Origin: Syntrophales bacterium
GTDB taxonomy: Bacteria; Desulfobacterota; Syntrophia; Syntrophales; UBA5619
Direction: 5' to 3'
Assembly: GCA_028712015.1 (NCBI GenBank)
Contig: JAQTRB010000087.1
Coordinates: 1-6,855 of the forward strand
DNA length: 6,855 bases
Under the pieces are notes generated by a model. It made no database searches and was not told where the DNA came from. It saw only the letters and a list, made by a program, of their open reading frames with translations. This document shows positions 1 through 6,105 of the stretch, one piece after another. Made by a program: the position numbers and the translations under genes. Each line of letters opens with the position of its first letter. Within the stretch, counting starts at the first letter, position 1.

Positions 1-60
1 CTCCGTTGACCGTTTTCGAGGATATTGAACAACGAAGAATGTCTGTGGTCACGCGTATTT
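1..60 (-). other. Downstream flank of phoB, no feature recognised
   Basis: This is the 60 nt after the phoB stop (TAA). It contains no clear hairpin plus U-run, so a phoB terminator is not seen. It has no minus-strand ATG. A GTG and a TTG each open a frame to the edge, but neither has a ribosome-binding site, so a following gene cannot be claimed. Confidence 0.4.
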
Positions 61-768
61 TTACGAATCCGGACCGGTGAACTTGTAACCGATTCCGCGC
101 ACGGTGATGATGTATCGCGGTTCCGAGAGGTCCGGTTCAATCGCCCCTCTCAGGCGGCTGATGTGAACATCAACCGTCCGGGGTTCCACGAAGGCCTCAT
201 CTCCCCAAATCCGGTCGAGAAGTTGCTCTCGGCTATATACTCGACCGGGATGGCCGATCAAAAACTGCAAAAGCTTGAACTCGCGGGCGCTCAGTTCCAC
301 CGGTCGGTCATCTACCTTTACCCGATAGGACTTGAAATCGATGTGAAGCCCGCGGTAATTGAACGATTCCGGCAAATCCGCGTCTGGAAGCCGCTCCGAT
401 CGCCTCAGCACAGCGCGGACACGGGCGATGAGCTCTTGGACGTGAAAGGGTTTGGTTACATAATCATCAGCGCCGACCTCCAGCCCAAGCACTTTGTCCG
501 ATGAATCTGTCTTGGCGGTCAGCATGATGATCGGCATCGAGGCGGTTGAGGCCTGCCCCCGGATTCGTCTGCATACTTCCATCCCTGGCATGGCCGGCAT
601 CATCAGGTCGAGAATGACGAGATCCGGTTTTTCCGCATGGACCAACTCCCAGGCTTTCCTGCCATCCAATGCCTTGCAGACGGCAAACCCGTCCCGCTCG
701 AGGTTGTAGGCAATCAGCTCGACGATATCCTTTTCGTCGTCGGCAACGAGGATCTTCTTCTGTGTCAT
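61..768 (-). CDS. phoB: PhoB, phosphate-regulon response regulator (OmpR/PhoB family)
   Basis: DNA-binding response regulator of 235 aa that, once phosphorylated by PhoR, activates phosphate-starvation genes. The receiver domain (about residues 4-120) has the acidic pair D10/D11, the phospho-acceptor D54 in VILDLMMP, T84 and K106 in the VTKPF motif. The C-terminal winged helix (about 135-232) has the family signatures LSAREFKLL, a recognition-helix region RTVDVHISRLR (197-207) and the terminal TVRGIGYKF hairpin. Length and order match full-length PhoB. The ATG at 768 was chosen because it overlaps the phoR stop (ATGA) and has an AGGA ribosome-binding site 7 nt upstream. A 14-codon in-frame upstream extension lacks family similarity. 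It is the last gene visible in the operon. Other OmpR-family regulators look similar, but pairing with phoR and pst genes makes PhoB the strong choice. Confidence 0.96.
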   Translation of the reverse strand: MTQKKILVADDEKDIVELIAYNLERDGFAVCKALDGRKAWELVHAEKPDLVILDLMMPAMPGMEVCRRIRGQASTASMPIIMLTAKTDSSDKVLGLEVGADDYVTKPFHVQELIARVRAVLRRSERLPDADLPESFNYRGLHIDFKSYRVKVDDRPVELSAREFKLLQFLIGHPGRVYSREQLLDRIWGDEAFVEPRTVDVHISRLRGAIEPDLSEPRYIITVRGIGYKFTGPDS

Positions 769-2567
769 GGCGCAATCCTGTTTTCTTCGGTAGTTCCTTG
801 CAGCATACATAATTCCGAATCCCGAAAAATTGGGAAATGAAGCGACACCGTCGTGCCGTGCCCCAGCGTGCTGTCAATCCCGATCCAACCCCCATGGGCC
901 TTCATCAGGTGCTTCACGATCGAGAGTCCGAGGCCGGTACCGCCCATTTCCCGGGAGCGCGTCTTGTCCACCCGGTAAAACCGCTCGCCCAGCCGGGGTA
1001 TTTCACCCTTCGGGATGCCGACGCCCGTATCGGTGATCCGGATGATTAGAAATCCCTCCGCGCCCGGCGACGCCGAAACGGCGATTTCCCCGCCGAACGG
1101 TGTGAACTTGATGGCGTTGTCCAGGATATTGATCAATATCTGCACCAAACGATCCTTGTCTGCCCGTATCGCCGATGTCTTCTCGTTGATTTCATTGAGG
1201 ATCTTCAATTTCTTTTCGGAAATCCTCGCCTCGACGAGGAGCAGGACCCGTTCCAGGGCCTCGACCGGAGTCACGCGCTCCGGATGGAGGCCGATTTCTC
1301 CCATTTCGATACCGGAGAGGATCAGAAGATCGTCCACGAGCCGGTTGAGCCGCAAGGCATTGTCCCGGATGATCTGCAGGAATTCCAAGGTCTTGCTTTT
1401 GTCATCCACGGCGCCCTGCTCCAATGTTTCCACGAATCCGAGGATGGCCGTAAGAGGCGTCCGGATTTCGTGGGTGACATTGGCCACAAAATCGGTGCGG
1501 ATCCGTTCGAGCATCTTCAGACGTGTCATATCATGGAACACCAGAATTGTCTTCCGGCCATTGGACGTCTCGCCTCGCATCCCCGAGATCGTCACATCCA
1601 TCGTCACCGGCCGGTCCTCCCCGAGGAGTATCTCCCCGCAGACGATCGTTTCGGTTTTTCGAAACCTTTCCAGCAGATCATGGAGTTCGACATTTCGGAA
1701 GGCTTCCAGAATCGTCATGCCGGTCATATTTGCGGCCGTTTGACCCGTCAACTCCTCCATTCCGCGATTGACCGACTCGATCCGATCTTCGGTGTCCAGG
1801 ACCGCGACCCCTTCACTCATACCGGCGAAGACCGCCTCCAGTTTTCGTTTCTCCTCGTCGGCCTTCCGGATCTTTTCGTAAAGAACTTCAACCATCTCAT
1901 TGATGTTATCGGCAAGTTTCCCGATCTCGTCCCGGGATTGGATCCTGATCTGTCCGGAGATCTTACCAGTCCGGATTTTCTCGGTAAACGCCGCCAGCTT
2001 CCGTATGGGAGAGATCATCCCGAAGGAAAACAGCAGCGCGATCAGCAGGGATAAAAAAACAACCAGAAAGAGACCCTGCATAATGGATTTTCGCAATGCG
2101 CTGATGGAGTTGTTGACTTCCTGGAGTGAACGTGAAAGGCGGATATAACCTTTCGGTTGTTTCTGATCGCCGATGAGAACGGCGACGTAGAACATTTCCG
2201 CCTGGAGGCTTTGGCTGTAACGACTGGAGCTGCCTTTCCCCTTCAGGCGTGCTTGCTGAATTTCCGGCCGGTTGAGGTGATTGTCCAAATCGGCTGCGTG
2301 ACTTTCCGAATCCTTGATGACCCTTCCCGTGAAGTCGATCAGCGTCAGTCGCGAGCGGGTTCGTTCGGAAAGCGCGACGCCCTGTTCCATGATCTTTTCC
2401 ATCGGCATGAGGGCGATGATATCAGCCTCGGAAATCATTTCCATCTCGACCTGGCGGACGAGACCGCTTCTCAGGTGTCTTTCAATTAAAAATTCGGTGA
2501 TGAGCGTGGTCAAAAAGCCGATCGCGGCAAAGGCGATGAAAAGTTTGTAGAAGAGGCGGATCTTCAT
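765..2567 (-). CDS. phoR: PhoR, phosphate-regulon sensor histidine kinase
   Basis: Membrane sensor kinase of 600 aa that phosphorylates and dephosphorylates PhoB. Segments in order: TM1 (about 6-27), a periplasmic sensor region (about 28-162), TM2 (about 164-186), HAMP (about 187-238, with SRDEIGKLADNINEM), PAS (about 243-345), HisKA with phospho-accepting H366 in THEIRTPLT, and HATPase_c with N484 in the N box (DNAIKF), D513 in DTGVG, and GGTGLGL (542-548). All catalytic motifs are intact. The large periplasmic region plus HAMP and PAS resembles Bacillus-type PhoR rather than the shorter E. coli protein. The ATG at 2567 is preceded by AGGAA, 6 nt away, which overlaps the phoU stop; the intergenic gap is 9 nt. 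Its stop overlaps the phoB start. About 20 residues follow the ATPase core and look unstructured. Assignment as PhoR rests on both domain order and neighbours. Confidence 0.95.
   Translation of the reverse strand: MKIRLFYKLFIAFAAIGFLTTLITEFLIERHLRSGLVRQVEMEMISEADIIALMPMEKIMEQGVALSERTRSRLTLIDFTGRVIKDSESHAADLDNHLNRPEIQQARLKGKGSSSRYSQSLQAEMFYVAVLIGDQKQPKGYIRLSRSLQEVNNSISALRKSIMQGLFLVVFLSLLIALLFSFGMISPIRKLAAFTEKIRTGKISGQIRIQSRDEIGKLADNINEMVEVLYEKIRKADEEKRKLEAVFAGMSEGVAVLDTEDRIESVNRGMEELTGQTAANMTGMTILEAFRNVELHDLLERFRKTETIVCGEILLGEDRPVTMDVTISGMRGETSNGRKTILVFHDMTRLKMLERIRTDFVANVTHEIRTPLTAILGFVETLEQGAVDDKSKTLEFLQIIRDNALRLNRLVDDLLILSGIEMGEIGLHPERVTPVEALERVLLLVEARISEKKLKILNEINEKTSAIRADKDRLVQILINILDNAIKFTPFGGEIAVSASPGAEGFLIIRITDTGVGIPKGEIPRLGERFYRVDKTRSREMGGTGLGLSIVKHLMKAHGGWIGIDSTLGHGTTVSLHFPIFRDSELCMLQGTTEENRIAP
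776..779 (-). promoter_or_regulatory. Ribosome-binding site deciding the phoB start
   Basis: AGGA with a 7-nt spacer to the ATG at 768, located inside the last codons of phoR. It supports the start that overlaps the phoR stop rather than the 14-codon upstream extension of the same frame. Confidence 0.65.
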
Positions 2568-2576
2568 CCTTGGTTC

Positions 2577-3254
2577 CTACGAAAACGATTTGTGGCGGAC
2601 ACTTTTGCCCGTGACCATGTAGACCACCATGTCGGCGATGCTTTCGGCATGGTCCGCGATTCTCTCCAGGCTCTTGGAGATCTGCATGATGTAAAGACAA
2701 ACTTGGATCTTTCGGGGATCCTCCATCATAAACGTGAGCAGTTCCCGGAAGAGTTGATCGTTGATCTGGTCGATCACGGTGTCCTCTTCGCGAACCTGGC
2801 GCGAAAGTTCAATATCCTCACGGACCAGGGCATCCAGGCTTTTCCGGATCATCCCCCGGACAATCCCCACCATCCGCGGCAGATCCACATAGGGTTTGAT
2901 CTGCGGGAAATCGTTGAGGATGAGAACCTTCTCGGCAATATTGGCGGCCATGTCCCCGATGCGTTCCAGGTGGCCGGTGATCTTGATGGCCGTTGTGATG
3001 AAACGCAGATCCCGGGCGGCCGGTTGCCGCAGGGCCAGCAGGCGGATACACTTTTCCTCCAGCGCAACGTCGAGCTGGTCGAGCTTGTCATCCTCGCGAA
3101 CAATCATTTCCGCCAATTCGGCATTTCTTTCCAGAAGCGCGACAGATCCGTTTTCCAGGGCCTTTTCCGTCAAGGCACCCATATAGAGCAGGCGATCCTT
3201 GATCTCCTGCAATTCCCGCTCGTATTCCGCGCTGGTATGTCTTTTCTCCTCCAT
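2577..3254 (-). CDS. phoU: PhoU, phosphate signalling regulator
   Basis: Cytoplasmic all-helical protein of 225 aa that represses the PhoR/PhoB response when phosphate is plentiful and moderates Pst transport. Two PhoU repeats are visible. Each has the metal-binding E-x-x-x-D signature: ERIGD (E97-D101) in ITGHLERIGDMAANIAEK, and ERIAD (E197-D201) in SLERIADHAESIADM. Total length is normal for the family. The start was set at the ATG at 3254, which has a strong GGAGG 4 nt upstream. A TTG at 3287 in the same frame would overlap the pstB stop but would add 11 residues without family character. The gene sits 29 nt after pstB and 9 nt before phoR, the expected place for the protein that connects the transporter to the kinase. 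Confidence 0.95.
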   Translation of the reverse strand: MEEKRHTSAEYERELQEIKDRLLYMGALTEKALENGSVALLERNAELAEMIVREDDKLDQLDVALEEKCIRLLALRQPAARDLRFITTAIKITGHLERIGDMAANIAEKVLILNDFPQIKPYVDLPRMVGIVRGMIRKSLDALVREDIELSRQVREEDTVIDQINDQLFRELLTFMMEDPRKIQVCLYIMQISKSLERIADHAESIADMVVYMVTGKSVRHKSFS

Positions 3255-3258
3255 ATTT

Positions 3259-3263
3259 CCTCC
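3259..3263 (-). promoter_or_regulatory. Ribosome-binding site deciding the phoU start
   Basis: GGAGG, followed by AAAT and then ATG at 3254. It is among the strongest Shine-Dalgarno matches in the window and favours this ATG over the upstream in-frame TTG at 3287. Confidence 0.75.
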
Positions 3264-3283
3264 GATATGCGACGGACCACCGA

Positions 3284-4045
3284 TCAACCGAACCGCCCGG
3301 TGATATAGTCCTCCGTCTGTTTCACGCCGGGATTCGTGAAGATCTTTTCCGTGGCGTCGAACTCTATCAACTTCCCCAGGTAAAAGAAACCGGTGTATTC
3401 CGAGACGCGCGCCGCCTGCTGCATATTGTGGGTGACGATGACGATCGTGTAACGCTTTTTGAGGGTATCGATCAGTTCCTCGATTTTCGCCGTTGAGATC
3501 GGATCGAGCGCGGAGGTCGGTTCATCCATCAGCAGGACATCCGGTTTCATCGCGAGCGCCCGGGCGATACAGAGCCGTTGTTGTTGTCCGCCGGAAAGGG
3601 TCATCGCGGATTTGTTCAGGACATCCTTGACCTCCTCCCAGAGAACCGCCTGCCTCAGGCTTTCCTCCACCAATTCTTCCAGATCGCCGTCGTTTCGGAC
3701 ACCGGAAAGTTTTGGTGCGAAAGTGATGTTGTTGTAGATCGATTTGGGAAAAGGGTTCGGTTTCTGGAAGACCATCCCGATCCGTTGACGGATTTCCACG
3801 GGATCCACATTTGGGGCGTAGATATTCCGCCCCTCGAAGAGAATCTCTCCTTTCACGCGGGTGCCCCCGATCAGATCGTTCATCCGGTTGAGGAGCCGCA
3901 GCAACGTCGATTTTCCGCAGCCGGACGGACCGATCAACGCGGTTACGCGGTTCTTTTCAAAATCCAGCGTAACATCCGTCAGCGCCCGGCATGCGCCATA
4001 GTAAAAATCCACGTTTTTTGTCTGGAGGATCATATCGTTTCTCAT
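3284..4045 (-). CDS. pstB: PstB, phosphate ABC transporter ATP-binding protein
   Basis: ATPase subunit of the phosphate importer, 253 aa from the chosen start, acting on the cytoplasmic face of the PstC/PstA channel. Motifs in order: Walker A GPSGCGKST (39-47), Q-loop Q94 in VFQKPNPFP, ABC signature LSGGQQQR (150-157), Walker B VLLMDEPTSALDP with catalytic E175, and switch H206 in VTHNMQQAARVS. The NxPNPFPKSIYNNI-like segment and the ending TEDYITGRFG are typical of PstB specifically rather than of other importer ATPases. The ATG at 4045 lies 2 nt after the pstA stop and is preceded by AAGGTGG at 5 nt. A GTG at 4054 and an ATG at 4033 are possible alternatives. All catalytic residues are present. 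Confidence 0.96.
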   Translation of the reverse strand: MRNDMILQTKNVDFYYGACRALTDVTLDFEKNRVTALIGPSGCGKSTLLRLLNRMNDLIGGTRVKGEILFEGRNIYAPNVDPVEIRQRIGMVFQKPNPFPKSIYNNITFAPKLSGVRNDGDLEELVEESLRQAVLWEEVKDVLNKSAMTLSGGQQQRLCIARALAMKPDVLLMDEPTSALDPISTAKIEELIDTLKKRYTIVIVTHNMQQAARVSEYTGFFYLGKLIEFDATEKIFTNPGVKQTEDYITGRFG

Positions 4046-4047
4046 GG

Positions 4048-4929
4048 CTACCACCTTTTCTTTCTGCGGACCGCGCTTCGCAAGACGATGGCGATCAAAT
4101 CGATCCCGAGCACCAGCGCGATCAGGACCAGCGCCGTACCATATTGCAGCGGCCTGGTCTGCTCAATATGCGTTCCGGCGGTCGCCAGCACATAGATGTG
4201 ATAGGGAAGCGCCATCACCTCATCGAAGATCGATTGCGGCAGAACCGCGGTGAAAAAGGCGGCTGCGGTGAACATAATAGGCGCCGTCTCGCCGGCCGCC
4301 CGGCCGACCCCCAGGATGGCTCCGGTCAGGACGCCGGGCAGGGCCGACGGCAGGACGATCCGGGAGATGGTGCGCCATTTGGAGACCCCCAGGGCCAGGG
4401 AGGCCTCGCGGAATGTCTGGGGGACCGCCTTCAATGCTTCTTCGGCCGCCCCAATGATCGTCGGCAGGATCAGGATACCGAGCGTCAATGAACCGGCGAG
4501 GATGCTCGAACCGAATTTGAGGAAAACGACAAAGAAGCCGAGGCCGAAGAGACCGAAGACAACGGAAGGAACCCCTGCCAGGCAGTTCACGCCGATACGG
4601 ATGATTCGGATAAAGCGTCCCTGCTTCGCATATTCCGCCAGATAGACGGCCGAGACCACTCCCAGCGGGAGAGCAATGGCAATGGCCCCGATGGTCAGAT
4701 AAAAGGTCCCTATGATGGCCGGCATGATCCCGCCCCGGGTCATGGAATCCGTCGGCGGCAGGGTCAGGAAATCCCACGTGATGGCCCTGTATCCGTGGGC
4801 AATCAGAAATGCAACGATGCCCAGCAGAGCCAGTGCGATGATCAGCGCCGATAAACGCACCGAACCGAAAAACAGACTTTGCCTCAGATAACGCCATTTC
4901 ATGAATGACACCCGGTCATGCTTTTTCAT
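4048..4929 (-). CDS. pstA: PstA, phosphate ABC transporter permease
   Basis: Inner-membrane permease of 293 aa that pairs with PstC to form the phosphate channel. A short basic N-terminus is followed by about six hydrophobic segments (roughly 24-45, 70-97, 112-137, 141-162, 196-220 and 264-286). The cytoplasmic EAA loop that docks on PstB is seen at about 163-195 (EEALKAVPQTFREASLALG), followed by GRAAGETAPIMF (209-220), a PstA hallmark containing a conserved Arg and Glu. The start ATG at 4929 overlaps the pstC stop (ATGA), so translation is probably coupled. A second ATG at 4902 has a poorer upstream sequence. The last codons (RKKRW) also form the ribosome-binding site of pstB. Confidence 0.95.
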   Translation of the reverse strand: MKKHDRVSFMKWRYLRQSLFFGSVRLSALIIALALLGIVAFLIAHGYRAITWDFLTLPPTDSMTRGGIMPAIIGTFYLTIGAIAIALPLGVVSAVYLAEYAKQGRFIRIIRIGVNCLAGVPSVVFGLFGLGFFVVFLKFGSSILAGSLTLGILILPTIIGAAEEALKAVPQTFREASLALGVSKWRTISRIVLPSALPGVLTGAILGVGRAAGETAPIMFTAAAFFTAVLPQSIFDEVMALPYHIYVLATAGTHIEQTRPLQYGTALVLIALVLGIDLIAIVLRSAVRRKKRW

Positions 4930-5813
4930 AGCGTTCCGGAGCCCTCCTCCTTGAACCTGTTCGAGATGTAATCGGCAAAAAGATTGAAAGCCAGCGTGAT
5001 GATGAAAAGAACAATCCCCGTCGCAAACAGCGCATGATAGTGCCCGCTGCCGAAAGGTGCCTCTCCCATCTCAGCGGCAATGCTCGCCGGCATCGGACGG
5101 ACCGAATCGAATAGCCCCTGTGGAATCGCCGCGGCGCCGCCGGCCACCATCAGGACCACCATCGTCTCGCCGATCGCCCGCGACATCCCCAGGATCACCG
5201 CCGTGGAGATTCCGGAGAGGGCCGCGGGAACGACCACCTTGACGATGGTCTCATACTTCGTCGCCCCCAGGGCGTAGGATGCCTCTTTGAAATCCCGCGG
5301 AACGGCATACAGGGCGTCCTCTGAAATGCTGGAGATGGTGGGAATGGCCATCACGGCGAGCATCAGGGAGGTATTGACGATATTGAGTCCTGTCGGCAGA
5401 TCGAAGGTCTCCTGCATCCATGGCGCCAGGACGACCATTCCAAAGAATCCCAGAACCACGGACGGCAAACCCGCCAGCAGCTCAATCACCGACTTTAGAA
5501 TTTCCTTGATCCGAGCCGGTGCGATTTCCGATATGTAAATCGCCGTCAACAGACCGAACGGCACGGCAACGAGGCTGGCCAACACGGTCACAATCAGCGA
5601 TCCGACGATCAGGGGCCTTATCCCATATTCGGGCGGCGTGTAGGTCGGATACCAACCCGTTCCGAAAAGAAACTGCTTCAGAGAGACCTGACTGAAGATG
5701 GGGAGCCCCTCACGAAAGAGGAACATCACGATCAGTCCCAGAAGCAAAACGGAAATGAAGGCCAGAAAAGCAAACAGGTTTTTGATGATGATTTCTCTAA
5801 CCCGGCTGGTCAT
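4926..5813 (-). CDS. pstC: PstC, phosphate ABC transporter permease
   Basis: Inner-membrane permease of 295 aa, partner of PstA. It has a first membrane segment at about 12-33, then the periplasmic segment FLFGTGWYPTYTPPEYGI that is characteristic of PstC. Further hydrophobic segments lie at about 66-95, 112-132, 145-162, 196-225 and 262-282. The EAA loop is at about 165-197 (EDALYAVPRDFKEASYALG), followed by GMSRAIGETMVVLM with conserved R212 and E216. The ATG at 5813 has GAGG 6 nt upstream. That site overlaps the stop of the truncated arsC-like ORF only 8 nt away. The 3' end overlaps pstA by 4 nt. The length is near normal and nothing looks damaged. Confidence 0.95.
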   Translation of the reverse strand: MTSRVREIIIKNLFAFLAFISVLLLGLIVMFLFREGLPIFSQVSLKQFLFGTGWYPTYTPPEYGIRPLIVGSLIVTVLASLVAVPFGLLTAIYISEIAPARIKEILKSVIELLAGLPSVVLGFFGMVVLAPWMQETFDLPTGLNIVNTSLMLAVMAIPTISSISEDALYAVPRDFKEASYALGATKYETIVKVVVPAALSGISTAVILGMSRAIGETMVVLMVAGGAAAIPQGLFDSVRPMPASIAAEMGEAPFGSGHYHALFATGIVLFIITLAFNLFADYISNRFKEEGSGTL

Positions 5814-5819
5814 CTATTG

Positions 5820-5823
5820 CCTC
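5820..5823 (-). promoter_or_regulatory. Ribosome-binding site of pstC overlapping the arsC-remnant stop
   Basis: GAGG lies 6 nt before the pstC ATG and shares three bases with the TGA that ends the upstream 43-codon ORF (TGAGG). Ribosomes finishing the short ORF would end on the pstC initiation site, a geometry typical of translational coupling. Confidence 0.6.
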
Positions 5824-5953
5824 ACTGTCCGGGCTCCAGGCCCGCGCTTTTCGCCTCAAAACGATCACCGTAAAAGAAATTCAACCAGGCCTCCGCCATC
5901 TGGCTGCGGGCGCCGTTATGAATGCAAACAAACTGGACCTTCTGTTTTTTCAT
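5822..5953 (-). pseudogene. arsC: Truncated ArsC-type arsenate reductase / LMW phosphatase, N-terminal 43 aa only
   Basis: A 43-codon ORF starts at the ATG at 5953 and ends in TGA at 5822-5824. Its product has the N-terminal pattern of the low-molecular-weight-phosphatase-like ArsC family. A first beta strand (KVQFVC) runs into the P-loop CIHNGAR (CX5R, C10 to R16), then SQMAEAWLN, GDRFEAKSAGLEPG and a stop. Full-length members are about 130-145 aa, so roughly two thirds is missing, including the region with the general-acid Asp and, in arsenate reductases, further redox cysteines. A single frameshift cannot explain the loss, because only 8 nt separate the stop from pstC. A deletion between arsC and pstC is the simplest reading. 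A loose GGGAA precedes the start. Whether the short peptide is made is unknown. ArsC versus a related phosphatase cannot be separated from this part alone. Confidence 0.78.
5830..5844 (-). other. Small GC-rich hairpin just before pstC
   Basis: On the minus strand CGGGC, a 5-nt loop (CTGGA) and GCCCG form a perfect 5-bp stem. It ends about 6 nt before the GAGG ribosome-binding site of pstC. There is no following U-run, so it is not an intrinsic terminator. It falls within the GLEPG codons of the arsC remnant and may be incidental. Confidence 0.3.
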
Positions 5954-6105
5954 CTTGATTCCCGGTCTTCTTTGGTTATCATTGCACCAGGGGCAAATGT
6001 TGTCAATTCAGGCCATGACGGCGGTGAGGCAACGGGGCGGGGCTTCAGAAATCAGATCCGTCATTATTTGTCAGGTTCAGATCATTGTGTTCTATGCTGA
6101 ATCAC
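5954..6105 (-). other. Non-coding spacer between pstS and the arsC remnant
   Basis: This 152-nt stretch has early stops in all three minus-strand frames and no recognisable coding similarity. In particular it does not hold the missing C-terminal part of ArsC. It carries the promoter candidate at 5978-6006 and a loose Pho-box-like pair of half-sites at 6058-6074. I found no strong stem plus U-run after pstS. The only inverted repeat seen is a weak TTCAG/CTGAA pair with a long loop, so transcription may read through from pstS. Confidence 0.5.
5978..6006 (-). promoter_or_regulatory. Candidate sigma70-type promoter upstream of the arsC remnant and pstC
   Basis: On the minus strand a perfect -35 TTGACA (6006-6001) is followed after exactly 17 nt by AATGAT (5983-5978), which matches 4 of 6 bases of the -10 consensus. 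Transcription would begin near 5970, just ahead of the truncated arsC ORF (ATG at 5953) and about 155 nt before pstC. It could express pstCAB-phoU-phoRB independently of the main promoter upstream of pstS. Prediction from sequence alone. Confidence 0.4.

Noticed and set aside
1..60. Possible start of another gene after phoB (GTG or TTG frames open to the edge)
   Set aside because: There is no ribosome-binding site, too few codons are visible and no family is recognisable.
1015..1743. 242-codon plus-strand ORF opposite phoR, rich in Ser and Arg
   Set aside because: The composition is typical of the reverse complement of a GC-rich gene. There is no motif and no independent context.
1284..2054. 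256-codon plus-strand ORF opposite phoR
   Set aside because: It lies wholly antisense to the catalytic and PAS regions of a well-supported phoR and shows no recognisable family pattern. It is an open frame caused by codon bias.
2592..3308. 238-codon plus-strand ORF opposite phoU
   Set aside because: It mirrors almost exactly the extent of phoU and lacks any domain motif, so it is a shadow of the phoU reading frame.
6052..6083. Direct repeat TCAGATC (6052-6058 and 6077-6083) downstream of pstS
   Set aside because: It is only 7 nt, present twice, with no further extension or target-site character. It fits chance.
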